39,613 nucleotides of DNA, from positions 1-39,613 of the forward strand of contig NZ_RDRE01000015.1 of assembly GCF_003693265.1 (NCBI RefSeq), in the 5' to 3' direction. The notes below the pieces were generated by a model. The model had not been told where the DNA came from. It did no database searches and saw nothing but the letters and a program-made list of their open reading frames with translations. This DNA comes from Corynebacterium gottingense. Its GTDB lineage: Bacteria; Actinomycetota; Actinomycetes; Mycobacteriales; Mycobacteriaceae. The position numbers and the translations under genes were made by a program. Position 1 is the first letter of the stretch. The number at the start of each line of letters is the position of its first letter. Of this stretch, positions 23,641 through 31,574 are shown in pieces.

Positions 23641-23806
23641 GGTGTGTCCTCTGAGGTATTGGCTGGGTTGTTAATTGCGTAAGCATAGAGAGATTGAAGG
23701 CGGTGTGCGCAGGATTTGGGGAACTGTAGGCTCGACGTGTTGGGCAGGCGGGAAGTGCTCTTAGGATGGGTGGTGTTGAGGAAATAGAGATGAAAGAGGA
23801 TTCGAC

Positions 23807-24412
23807 GTGGGGCAAACGGATACTTCGCCTGGGCGCGGGCGTCCCGGCTATACCAGGGACGAGGTAATCGCTGAGGCGATTGATGAATTCTTGGACCGGG
23901 GGTATGAGGCGACATCGATGGGAAGTTTGGCTCAGCGGTTGGGGGTGTCAAAGTCGGCGATTTACCACCATGTTTCCTCTAAGGAGCAGCTCCTCGAAGA
24001 GGCCACGACGGTTGCCCTCGATGCGCTTTCCAGTGTGGTTGACCAGGCGCAAGGTCTTGATGGGGGGATCGAACACAAGCTGCGGTTTCTCATCGACGGT
24101 GCGGTGAAGGTTTTAGGGGAGCGGCAGGCCGAGATTGCGCTTTTACTACGTCTCCGGGGGAACTCCGACGTGGAAAAACGTGCGCTTGACCGTCGCCGCG
24201 CGATCACAGGGACGATGGTCGAACTAGTCGCAGAGGGGCAAGAAGCGGGGGTAATTCGAAGCGACATCTTGCCAGGCGTGGCGGCGAGGCTGATCTTTGG
24301 TGTGGTGAACTCGATGGTGGATTGGTACCAGCCGCAAGGGGAGTCGCCGCTGGATGAATTGGCCGATATGGTGCAGCGTTTTGTATGGGAGGGGGTCTCC
24401 TGTCGCAGATAG
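23807..24412 (+). CDS. paaR: PaaR: TetR-family repressor of the paa genes
   Basis: Cytoplasmic TetR-type regulator, predicted to release its operators when phenylacetyl-CoA binds. The 201 residues open with a disordered GRGRPG stretch, then the DNA-binding domain with the helix-turn-helix SMGSLAQRLGVSKSAIYHHVSSKEQLLEEA (about 37-66). The remainder is an alpha-helical ligand-binding domain. The GTG start at 23807 follows AGAGGA with six bases between. It is divergent from paaI. No copy of the operator is evident in the paaI-paaR gap, so autoregulation is not supported by the sequence. Confidence 0.85.
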   Translation: MGQTDTSPGRGRPGYTRDEVIAEAIDEFLDRGYEATSMGSLAQRLGVSKSAIYHHVSSKEQLLEEATTVALDALSSVVDQAQGLDGGIEHKLRFLIDGAVKVLGERQAEIALLLRLRGNSDVEKRALDRRRAITGTMVELVAEGQEAGVIRSDILPGVAARLIFGVVNSMVDWYQPQGESPLDELADMVQRFVWEGVSCRR

Positions 24413-24469
24413 CGAAGCCTTTTTGAACGAAAGGGGTGGTGTGCATTGCAAATCATTTTGAAAATGTTC

Positions 24470-24498
24470 TGGAAAACACTCACTTCGCGATGTAGCCT
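24470..24498 (+). promoter_or_regulatory. paaK promoter
   Basis: TGGAAA (24470-24475) and TAGCCT (24493-24498) are 17 bases apart. The predicted transcript start, near 24505, falls just ahead of the operator palindrome at 24511-24528. Confidence 0.5.
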
Positions 24499-24510
24499 AA
24501 CTCACAAGGA

Positions 24511-24528
24511 ACTGACCGATTGGTCAGT
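24511..24528. promoter_or_regulatory. PaaR-type operator in front of paaK
   Basis: ACTGACC (24511-24517) and GGTCAGT (24522-24528) form a perfect inverted repeat with a GATT centre. The left half-site ACTGACCG is identical in form to the PaaR half-site at paaA, but the spacing is two bases shorter than at paaA. It lies just downstream of the predicted paaK promoter. Confidence 0.75.
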
Positions 24529-24575
24529 AAACATTGGCCGGTGCCATCCGGCTACAGCGAGAAAGGTGCATCTCC

Positions 24576-25889
24576 TTGACTGCAAACTACGACATCACTT
24601 CCACATACGCCGGCCCTTCGACCTCGATTGAGTACGCCTCAAGGGACGAGATCACAGCGCTCCAGACAGCCCGTATGAAGAACACGCTGCGCCACGCGTA
24701 CTACCACGTTGACCACTATCGCAATGCGTTCGATGAAGCGGGGGTGCACCCCGACGACTTCAAGGAGCTTGCTGACCTCTCCAAGTTCCCGCTGACGGAC
24801 AAATCTGACCTGCGTCGAAACTACCCGTTCGGAATGTTTGCAGTGCAGCAGCACCAGATCGCCCGCGTCCACGCTTCTTCCGGCACGACGGGCCTGCCCA
24901 CAGTGGTTGCTTACACGCACAAGGACGTGGAAACCTGGGCAGAACTCATGGCGCGGTCCCTGCGCGCGGGCGGTGTCCGACCCGGCGACAAGGTGCAGGT
25001 TACCTTCGGGTATGGACTTTTTACCGGCGGACTTGGTGCCCATTATGGTGTGGAGAAGCTTGGAGCAACCGCCATTCCTACCTCAGGTGGCCAGACGGAG
25101 CGCCAGATCCAGATCATGCGCGACTTTGAGCCAGACGCCATCCTCGGCACGCCCTCGTACATGCTTAACGTGCTCGACCGGATGCGCGCCGAAGGGCAGG
25201 ATCCGCGTGAATCGTCGCTACGCGTCGGCATCTTCGGCTCTGAGCCGTGGACCCAAGGTATGCGCGAGGAGCTGGAAAACGGATGGGGCATCGACGCAAC
25301 CGACATTTACGGTCTGTCCGAGGTCATGGGGCCGGGTGTTGCGCAGGAGTGCATCGAGACCAAAGACGGTCTGACCATTTGGGAGGACCACTTCTACCCG
25401 GAAATCCTGGACTTGGAAACTGGACAGCCCGTTGAAGACGGTGAGTTCGGCGAGCTGGTTGTCACCCCACTGACCAAAGAAGCATTCCCTGTCATCCGGT
25501 ACCGCACCCACGACATCACCCGATTGCTTCCAGGAACAGCCCGCTCGATGCGACGCATCGACCGCATTTCTGCGCGAAACGACGACATGATCATCCTTCG
25601 CGGCGTGAACTGTTTCCCCAGCCAATTTGAAGAGATCATCACTGAGGATTCCAAGCTGCGACCGCGCTACCAGTGTGTACTTGACCGGAAGGGCCGCATG
25701 GACAACCTCACTCTCGTGGTCGAACATTCGCCGGAAGCGAGTGAGGCTGACATTGAACTGTCGTCGCGGACTTTGAAGAAAGCCATCAAGGACCGCATCG
25801 GAATCACGGTAGATGTAGTGATCAAGCCACACGTGGATACCGGCGAAGGTAAGGCGAAGCGCCTGGTGGACAACCGCCCGAAAGGGTAG
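24576..25889 (+). CDS. paaK: PaaK: phenylacetate-CoA ligase
   Basis: AMP-forming ligase that activates phenylacetate with ATP and CoA, the entry step of the pathway. From the TTG at 24576 (GAAAGG nine bases before) the protein is 437 residues, the same length as E. coli PaaK. It carries the AMP loop SSGTTGLPT (101-109), FGYGLFTGGLG, YGLSEVMGPG, RTHDIT and the C-terminal RISARNDDMIILRGVNCFPSQFEE segment. The frame opens 14 codons earlier at another TTG that would sit at the operator, so the later start is preferred. The transporter gene follows by 31 bp. Confidence 0.95.
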   Translation: MTANYDITSTYAGPSTSIEYASRDEITALQTARMKNTLRHAYYHVDHYRNAFDEAGVHPDDFKELADLSKFPLTDKSDLRRNYPFGMFAVQQHQIARVHASSGTTGLPTVVAYTHKDVETWAELMARSLRAGGVRPGDKVQVTFGYGLFTGGLGAHYGVEKLGATAIPTSGGQTERQIQIMRDFEPDAILGTPSYMLNVLDRMRAEGQDPRESSLRVGIFGSEPWTQGMREELENGWGIDATDIYGLSEVMGPGVAQECIETKDGLTIWEDHFYPEILDLETGQPVEDGEFGELVVTPLTKEAFPVIRYRTHDITRLLPGTARSMRRIDRISARNDDMIILRGVNCFPSQFEEIITEDSKLRPRYQCVLDRKGRMDNLTLVVEHSPEASEADIELSSRTLKKAIKDRIGITVDVVIKPHVDTGEGKAKRLVDNRPKG

Positions 25890-25920
25890 CCCCTGAGCAA
25901 ACGGCCCGAAAGGACCAACA

Positions 25921-27267
25921 GTGACAACTTCACCCAGAAAAGAATCCAGCCTCATCGCAAATGAGCCAACCACACGCGAGAAACTCACGAATGAGCATAA
26001 ACGCGTACTGGGTGGTGCTCTCGTCGGCACCACGATCGAGTGGTTCGATTTCTTCATTTACGCCCAAGCAGCGGGATTGATTTTCGCGACGCAGTTTTTC
26101 AACCCCGTTTCGAATGACTCCCCGGGGCTGGCGCAGATTATCGCGTGGGCCTCACTAGGCATCTCCTTTCTCTTCCGCCCGTTTGGTGCGATTATCGCTG
26201 GCCATCTGGGTGATCGTATGGGACGAAAACCTGTCCTGGTCATCACGCTGATGGGTATGGGGATAGCTACGTTTCTCATGGGGCTCTTGCCGACGTATTC
26301 CGCGTGGGGCATTGCAGCGCCAATTCTTCTCGTGGTGCTGCGAATCATCCAAGGCATGTCTGCTGGTGGGGAGTGGGGCGGTGCTGCGCTGATCGCGGTC
26401 GAGCACGCACCCGCGCTGCGGCGTGGCTATTTTGGTGCCTTCCCGCAGCTCGGTGTCCCACTAGGAATGATGCTGGCGACCATTATGATGCTGACGCTAA
26501 CGGCAGCGATGTCACCCGAGCAGTTTGAAGCGTGGGGATGGAGAATCCCATTCCTTTCGTCGTTGGTGCTCATTCTGGTTGGATTCTTTATCCGAAAGAG
26601 CGTCGAGGAATCTCCGGTGTTCACGGAGATCGAAGAGTTGCGCGAGCGCTCCTCCGCGCCGCTCAAAGATCTCTTTGCTGGGCATTCAAAGTTGGTGGGT
26701 CTGTGCGCACTGATCTTCGCAGGTAACAATGCGGCTGGGTACCTCGTGATTGCATTCTTCGTGTCGTATGGGTCAAAGGTGCTTGGCTTTCCGCGTGCAA
26801 CGGTCCTAGGAATCATGCTGCTGGCGAGCGGCGCATGGTTCCTCTCAACGCTCATCGGCGGTTTGCTCTCTGATGTAGTGGGGCGAAGGACCATCTTCAT
26901 CTGGGGCTACCTTGCACTGATCTTCTGGGCGCTCCCAACGTGGGTGCTCGTTGACTCGGGGCAAATCTTTCTGTTTGCGATGGGCACTATCGTGCTCGGG
27001 AGCCTGCTCGGGTTCACCTACGGTGGCCAGCCGGCGCTATATGCGGAAATGTTTCCAGCTTCTGTACGTCTCTCCGGTTTGAATATCGGGTACGCCCTGG
27101 GCTCGATTATTGGTGGTGCGTTTGCTCCGATGATCTCGCAGATGATCTTGGAACGCAGCGGTAACGCAATCTACATCGGTGTGTACATCGCTATCGTGTG
27201 TTTGATTTCCCTCCTCGGCGTTCTCGGGGTTCAGAAGGGCATTCAAGGACGGAGCCTGAGCGAGTAG
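25921..27267 (+). CDS. MHS-family proton symporter, candidate phenylacetate importer
   Basis: A 448-residue major facilitator of the metabolite:H+ symporter group with about 12 membrane helices. Visible hallmarks are TTIEWFDFFIYAQAAG in helix 1, the loop 2-3 motif GHLGDRMGRKPVL, QGMSAGGEWGGAALIAVEHAP in helix 4, and a second-half GLLSDVVGRR. Relatives carry shikimate, dicarboxylates or aromatic acids. GTG at 25921 follows GAAAGGA 31 bp after paaK, so it is cotranscribed with the ligase under PaaR control. That context makes phenylacetate or a related aryl acid the most likely substrate. Family certain, substrate inferred. Confidence 0.88.
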   Translation: MTTSPRKESSLIANEPTTREKLTNEHKRVLGGALVGTTIEWFDFFIYAQAAGLIFATQFFNPVSNDSPGLAQIIAWASLGISFLFRPFGAIIAGHLGDRMGRKPVLVITLMGMGIATFLMGLLPTYSAWGIAAPILLVVLRIIQGMSAGGEWGGAALIAVEHAPALRRGYFGAFPQLGVPLGMMLATIMMLTLTAAMSPEQFEAWGWRIPFLSSLVLILVGFFIRKSVEESPVFTEIEELRERSSAPLKDLFAGHSKLVGLCALIFAGNNAAGYLVIAFFVSYGSKVLGFPRATVLGIMLLASGAWFLSTLIGGLLSDVVGRRTIFIWGYLALIFWALPTWVLVDSGQIFLFAMGTIVLGSLLGFTYGGQPALYAEMFPASVRLSGLNIGYALGSIIGGAFAPMISQMILERSGNAIYIGVYIAIVCLISLLGVLGVQKGIQGRSLSE

Positions 27268-27319
27268 ATCGTTCCTGATTTCGGCTGAGGAGGCCTGCTA
27301 TCCGTGACATGCTCGGAAC

Positions 27320-28300
27320 ATGAGCATCGAGTTTGAGCAGGCGTCTTTCCGTGGCACGGCGTATCAGGTGGATGACCTCGATTCGGTCGCGATCCTGTTC
27401 GCGGGGAAGGAAAAGCGCGGTATCTATCGGCTGAGCTTTGAAAACGGTGAGGCCTACGTCGGGCAGGCCGTAAACGTCGTCCGAAGGTTCGCCAACCACC
27501 ACCGTCGATGGGATGACATCGTGGGTCTCGAATTCTTCCCGGTGCCCGAGCCCGAACCGCTGCTGGCGGCAGAGCGCATCCTCATCGCAGAGACCGAACG
27601 CGTGAGCCCGGTGCGCAACGTGGTGGATACGAAGCGGCCGCGCGGCGACAAAGACTACGTCATCGAGGTGACCGAAGGCAACAGCGTATCCCTGCCGTGG
27701 GACCGTTCGAAGCGGACGGCGGTGTCTGATCTCGTGCAGCCGGCTTCCCGAGCAAAGTTTTTCAAACTTGCTCGCCGCCCCGACTACTTCTTCACCCGCG
27801 AGATCGCCGGGTGGTTTATTCATGAGACGATTCCGGCCCCGGTGGCCACAGAAGGAAAGCTCTGGACCGCGACGGTAATGCCCTCGACCAATCGGCAGCG
27901 CGACTACTTCCGCACCTTCTGCATCAGCACGGGGAACATCGAGGTGATGGTCGGGGAGATGTACGACGGAGAGCATCCGCAGGTGTGGATCAACACCGAG
28001 CGGAACGAGGATCTGCAGAAATACTACGGGGACCACGACGGCTGGCAGGTCGACGAGGTCGACTACCCGATTGCGGAAACAACGCGGTGGACCTTCAACG
28101 CCTACTTCCTGTACGACATCCTCGCAGGTACAGAGGATTTCCCTGCTCGCGACGCGATGGTGGAGAGCGCGTACGCCCTCAACGTCCGGATGATGCGGCA
28201 CGGAGGCACGATGTACCGGCGCTTCCACAGTGCGGAGCTCGCGACCGATCTACTCGGTGCGGCAGCGAAGTGGGGAAACCCGGAGTGGTGTACCCCATGA
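27320..28300 (+). CDS. GIY-YIG nuclease-domain protein
   Basis: A 326-residue cytoplasmic protein with an N-terminal GIY-YIG endonuclease fold: GIYRLSF (Gly34-Ile-Tyr36), AYVGQ (Tyr46-Val-Gly48), the catalytic Arg in NVVRRF (about 55-56), His60 and the metal-binding Glu in LLAAERIL (Glu85), then a conserved Asn (VRN, 100). All key residues are present, so it should cleave nucleic acid. The remaining 200 residues are not recognised. They are rich in aromatic residues and contain YFRTFCIS, VWINTERN and RRFHSAELA. The ATG at 27320 has no good ribosome site (AGGAGG is 26 bases away). No methylase or helicase partner is adjacent. Confidence 0.75.
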   Translation: MSIEFEQASFRGTAYQVDDLDSVAILFAGKEKRGIYRLSFENGEAYVGQAVNVVRRFANHHRRWDDIVGLEFFPVPEPEPLLAAERILIAETERVSPVRNVVDTKRPRGDKDYVIEVTEGNSVSLPWDRSKRTAVSDLVQPASRAKFFKLARRPDYFFTREIAGWFIHETIPAPVATEGKLWTATVMPSTNRQRDYFRTFCISTGNIEVMVGEMYDGEHPQVWINTERNEDLQKYYGDHDGWQVDEVDYPIAETTRWTFNAYFLYDILAGTEDFPARDAMVESAYALNVRMMRHGGTMYRRFHSAELATDLLGAAAKWGNPEWCTP

Positions 28301-28355
28301 GGCCAGCCGCTGCGAGAACCTTAAACTTTGGTGGCTTAACCTTTCGCGTCTGGCA

Positions 28356-28391
28356 AAACGTGAAACCTTAGGCCCCTAAAGTTTCACGTTT
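28356..28391. terminator. Long palindrome between convergent genes, probable bidirectional terminator
   Basis: AAACGTGAAACCTTAGG pairs with CCTAAAGTTTCACGTTT around a two-base loop, 17 pairs with one mismatch. It lies in the 160-bp gap between the convergent GIY-YIG and oxidoreductase genes. Related fragments (AAACTTTGG, GAAACCTCAAAACTT) surround it. The AT-rich stem without a T-tract is unusual for a terminator. Confidence 0.45.
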
Positions 28392-28460
28392 CCCGAAACC
28401 TCAAAACTTCTCACGGTAAAATTACGTCGCAATCCAGCCTGCGCAGCGCAGGTGGCGCGC

Positions 28461-29393
28461 CTAGAGCCCCGCGACATCCTCCGCCAGCATCGCCTGGTCA
28501 ACCTTGATGCCCACGGCCGCGCCCGCGCCCATCGCCTGCGGCACCTGATCCGGCGAGCTCACCACGTTGCCCGCAGCCCAGAGCCCGCTTATCGACGTCC
28601 CACCGCCGTCCACCCGCACCCAGCCGTCAGGCGTGCCGTCGACGGTGGCGCAGCCGGCCTGCTTGAGCAGCGCGTCGTTGGGGAGGAAGTCGGGGCCGGT
28701 GAAGCAGGCGTTGAAGGCGGTGGCGTTGTCGCCGGCGCGCACGAGCACGTCGGTTGCGGAGGCGGCGTCGGGGTCCACGCGGGTGACTGGGGCGTCGTTG
28801 ATGGTGGCGCCGAGGGCGTGGAGGAGGTGGCGGGTGGCGTCGTCGAGCGAAAGCCCGTTGGGGAAGAAGGTGAGGCGGTCGGTCCACTTGGTCAAAAGCT
28901 TTGCAGCGTTCACCGTAAACGGCGGATTCGCGCCGCCGATCAGCGCGATGCTGCGGCCGCGGACCTCCCAGCCGTGGCAGTAGGGGCAGTGGAAGACGCG
29001 CGTGCCCCACAGTTCCCGCAGGCCAGGGACGTCGGGGAGTCGGTCGGTGATGCCAGTGGCGACGACGACGTGGCGAGAGCGGAGCGTCTCGCCCGTGGAG
29101 AGCGTGGTGCGCCAGCCGCCGTCGGCGGGGGACAGGGCGTCCGCGGTGGCGCGCACGAGGGTGCCGCCGAAGGATTGGAACTCGGCGAGACCCCGATCGC
29201 GCAGCTCCATTGGCGGCACGCCGTCCATGCCGAGGATGCCGTGGGCGTGTTCGCTGAATCGATTGCGGGGCTGGCCTGCGTCGATGAGCGTGACCTGGCG
29301 GTTGGCGCGCGCGAGCGTGATCGCCGCGGCGGTGCCGGCGAATCCGCCGCCGATGACGGCGACGTCGGTGCGGGCGTTGTCAGTGTTCGGCAT
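28461..29393 (-). CDS. FAD disulfide oxidoreductase of the thioredoxin reductase family
   Basis: A 310-residue flavoprotein. FAD motif: VAVIGGGFAGTAAAITLA (about 11-28). The redox pair is CPYC in FHCPYCHGWE, and AGNV near the end is the second FAD motif. The form CPYCHGWE is shared with dithiol oxidases of the HlmI/GliT type. Where classical reductases have an NADPH Rossmann motif, this protein has ALIGGANPPF, which looks degenerate. It may therefore oxidise small dithiols with O2 rather than reduce thioredoxin; this is inference. The start at 29393 (MPNTDN) follows AAAGAGGA. The open frame extends upstream to 29480 only by entering the 81-bp repeat. Confidence 0.82.
   Translation of the reverse strand: MPNTDNARTDVAVIGGGFAGTAAAITLARANRQVTLIDAGQPRNRFSEHAHGILGMDGVPPMELRDRGLAEFQSFGGTLVRATADALSPADGGWRTTLSTGETLRSRHVVVATGITDRLPDVPGLRELWGTRVFHCPYCHGWEVRGRSIALIGGANPPFTVNAAKLLTKWTDRLTFFPNGLSLDDATRHLLHALGATINDAPVTRVDPDAASATDVLVRAGDNATAFNACFTGPDFLPNDALLKQAGCATVDGTPDGWVRVDGGGTSISGLWAAGNVVSSPDQVPQAMGAGAAVGIKVDQAMLAEDVAGL
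28587..28596 (-). repeat. Iterated motif copy, inside the FAD oxidoreductase gene
   Basis: On the gene strand TCG ATA AGC, Ser-Ile-Ser with the rare ATA codon. Confidence 0.9.
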
Positions 29394-29466
29394 GCGGGGT
29401 CCTCTTTCGACGGCGTGGTTTGGGCTGGTCCATACGCCACCGTAGCGATATGGGGGCGCTGCAAAC

Positions 29467-29547
29467 GGAGCTAGCTCCATCTACAACAGCGCCGACCGTA
29501 AAACCCCAGGTCGCGGTCCGGCTGTTCGGCCAAACGGAGCTAGCTCC
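29467..29547. repeat. 81-bp dispersed repeat, copy 1
   Basis: Starts and ends with the palindrome GGAGCTAGCTCC (29467-29478 and 29536-29547). Inside, ACAGCGCCGACCG and CGGTCCGGCTGT can form an imperfect hairpin. It differs from copy 2 (38116-38196) at only two positions, in the same orientation. It occupies the otherwise empty 320-bp gap between the oxidoreductase and the GmrSD-like gene; nothing else recognisable was seen there. Confidence 0.92.
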
Positions 29548-29713
29548 TTTTAGACCCGCCTTGCCAACCCTCCCCAGATGAAGGAGAGATCGGAGCGTCG
29601 TGAAGTCTCGACGTTGTGCGCATGAGAGAAGTTTCTTGCTCCGGCCAGTTTGCGCGATGCCAATGGGATAACCTGGTCAGAGACATGTCACCATAAGCGG
29701 AGGAGTTTCCCGA

Positions 29714-31564
29714 ATGGGTTTTCAGACCCCGATGATCGAGCTCGAAAAGTTTCTGGAGCGGACTAACAACGGGACGATCCAGTTGCCCGATTTTCAGCGT
29801 GGCTACAAGTGGGACGAAGAGCGAGTCCGTCAGCTGCTGATTACGGTGTTGCGTGGGCATCCGATGGGCGTAGTCATGCTCTTGGAAACTGGAAATGACC
29901 AGGTTCGATTTAAACCGCGAGCAATCGAGGGGACAGAATTTCCGGATGGAACGAAGCCACACTTTTTGCTTCTCGACGGGCAGCAACGACTCACTTCTCT
30001 GACACAGGCATTGTCTGGTGACGGTGTGGTGCAAACCAAGGACTCCAGGGGAAAGCTCTTCGATCGTCGTTTCTTCGTGGACATCAACCTGGCTGTGGAG
30101 GATCCGCAGAACATTGAAGATGCGGTGATCGCCGTGCCTGCGGACGGCAAGGTTAAAAAGAATTTTGATCGAGATGTTGTACTCGACGTGAGCACGCGTG
30201 AGGCGCAGCAAGAGCAGGGGTATGTTCCGATTACTTTGCTCTATGACTCGGAGGAGTGGTTTTCCTGGGCCATGACAGCGCCGAATCCGGAGGTCGTCCA
30301 GCGCTTTGGAAGCCTCTTTGTGTTCCCAGCAAAGAGCTACAAGCTTCCCGCTATCGAGTTGGATCGGGAGACGGATAAAGCAGCTGTTGCCACGGTATTT
30401 GAGAAGGTGAACATTGGAGGTCTTCCTCTCAACGTTTTTGAGCTCCTCACCGCAGTGTTTGCAGGTGACGCGGAGTACTACGCAAGGACGAACAGTGATT
30501 TCCGGTTGAATGATGACTGGCAGGAGACGCGTCAGTACTGGGCGCAATACCCGGTTTTGCATAAGGTGGAAAACACCGACTTCCTCCAGGCCGTGACCAT
30601 GCTTGCGAGTTTGAAGCGGAAGCGAGAAGCCACGGAAGGCAGCAGAAAGATCGGTGTCACCGCAAAGCGCGAGGACGTGCTGAAGCTCACGCTTTCCCAG
30701 TACCTAGACTGGCGCGATCAGCTTCGCGACGCATTCATTTGGGCAGCGGATTTTCTCGCAGACCTGCATATTTTCCAGGCAGCTGACGTCCCGTACTTGA
30801 AACAGCTCGTGCCGTTGGCGGCATTGCGCGTCGAACTTGGTGCTGATGCGGACCTGCACCAAGTGCGTGCGCGCTTAGTCAAGTGGTACTGGGCTGGTGT
30901 CTTCGGAGAACTATATGGCAGTGCTATTGAAACGCGTTTCGTCCGAGACCTTGAAATGGTCCCGGCTTGGGCACGCGATGCTTCGGCACCGACTCCACGT
31001 ACGGTAGCGGATGCGAACTTTGTAGAATCCCGTCTGCACTCGATGCGGACTCGGAACTCTGCAGCGTACAAGGGAATTATGGCGCTGCTTATGGGGAACG
31101 GATGCATTGATTGGATGGAAGCTAAGACGTTTGGTGCGTACCAGTATCAGCAGCTTGCTGTTGACATCCACCACATTTTTCCGCAGGACTGGTGTAAGAA
31201 GAACGCGATTGATATTGAGCAGCGTGAGTCGATCGTGAATAAGACGATGCTCAGTGCACGAACGAATCGGATAATTGGCGGCGTCTCCCCGTCACGTTAT
31301 TTGTCTAAGGTGCAGGAGAAAGCGCAGCTCAACGCAGAGGAAGTTGACGAGATCCTTGCCACCCATCTGGTCTCGCCGGAAGCACTGCGCAACGACGAAT
31401 TCGAGTCATTTTTCTCTCACCGCCGTGAGGCTCTGTGTGTTCTGGTTGAAGAGGCCATGGGCAAGGCGGTGCCACGGGATGTGGCTGATGGCCGAGGCGA
31501 AGAAGACTCGACGCACTTCGAGCGTATCGACGAGGAGTTGGAAGAATTGGAGAAATCCCAGTAG
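29714..31564 (+). CDS. Single-chain GmrSD-like (DUF262-HNH) type IV restriction protein
   Basis: A 616-residue protein predicted to restrict modified foreign DNA using an NTP-dependent ParB/Srx-like domain and an HNH nuclease. The DUF262 (GmrS) part begins with LPDFQRGYKW (24-33) and has LLLDGQQRLTSL (about 83-94), the NTP-binding signature. A helical middle follows. The HNH/DUF1524-type part has VDIHHIFPQDWC (about 482-493) and ARTNRIIGGVSPSRYL. The C-terminal 30 residues are acidic. ATG at 29714 follows GGAGGAG. It converges on jetD with ten bases between stops. BrxU and SspE share this architecture, but no BREX or Ssp partner is present. Confidence 0.85.
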   Translation: MGFQTPMIELEKFLERTNNGTIQLPDFQRGYKWDEERVRQLLITVLRGHPMGVVMLLETGNDQVRFKPRAIEGTEFPDGTKPHFLLLDGQQRLTSLTQALSGDGVVQTKDSRGKLFDRRFFVDINLAVEDPQNIEDAVIAVPADGKVKKNFDRDVVLDVSTREAQQEQGYVPITLLYDSEEWFSWAMTAPNPEVVQRFGSLFVFPAKSYKLPAIELDRETDKAAVATVFEKVNIGGLPLNVFELLTAVFAGDAEYYARTNSDFRLNDDWQETRQYWAQYPVLHKVENTDFLQAVTMLASLKRKREATEGSRKIGVTAKREDVLKLTLSQYLDWRDQLRDAFIWAADFLADLHIFQAADVPYLKQLVPLAALRVELGADADLHQVRARLVKWYWAGVFGELYGSAIETRFVRDLEMVPAWARDASAPTPRTVADANFVESRLHSMRTRNSAAYKGIMALLMGNGCIDWMEAKTFGAYQYQQLAVDIHHIFPQDWCKKNAIDIEQRESIVNKTMLSARTNRIIGGVSPSRYLSKVQEKAQLNAEEVDEILATHLVSPEALRNDEFESFFSHRREALCVLVEEAMGKAVPRDVADGRGEEDSTHFERIDEELEELEKSQ

Positions 31565-31574
31565 TGCCTGTTAC

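Noticed and set aside
24534..24575. Earlier TTG start for paaK
   Set aside because: Would place the start just past the operator without a ribosome site; the later TTG gives the usual 437-residue length.
29394..29480. Upstream extension of the FAD oxidoreductase (MELAPF...)
   Set aside because: Begins inside the 81-bp repeat; a good ribosome site and the family N-terminus support 29393.
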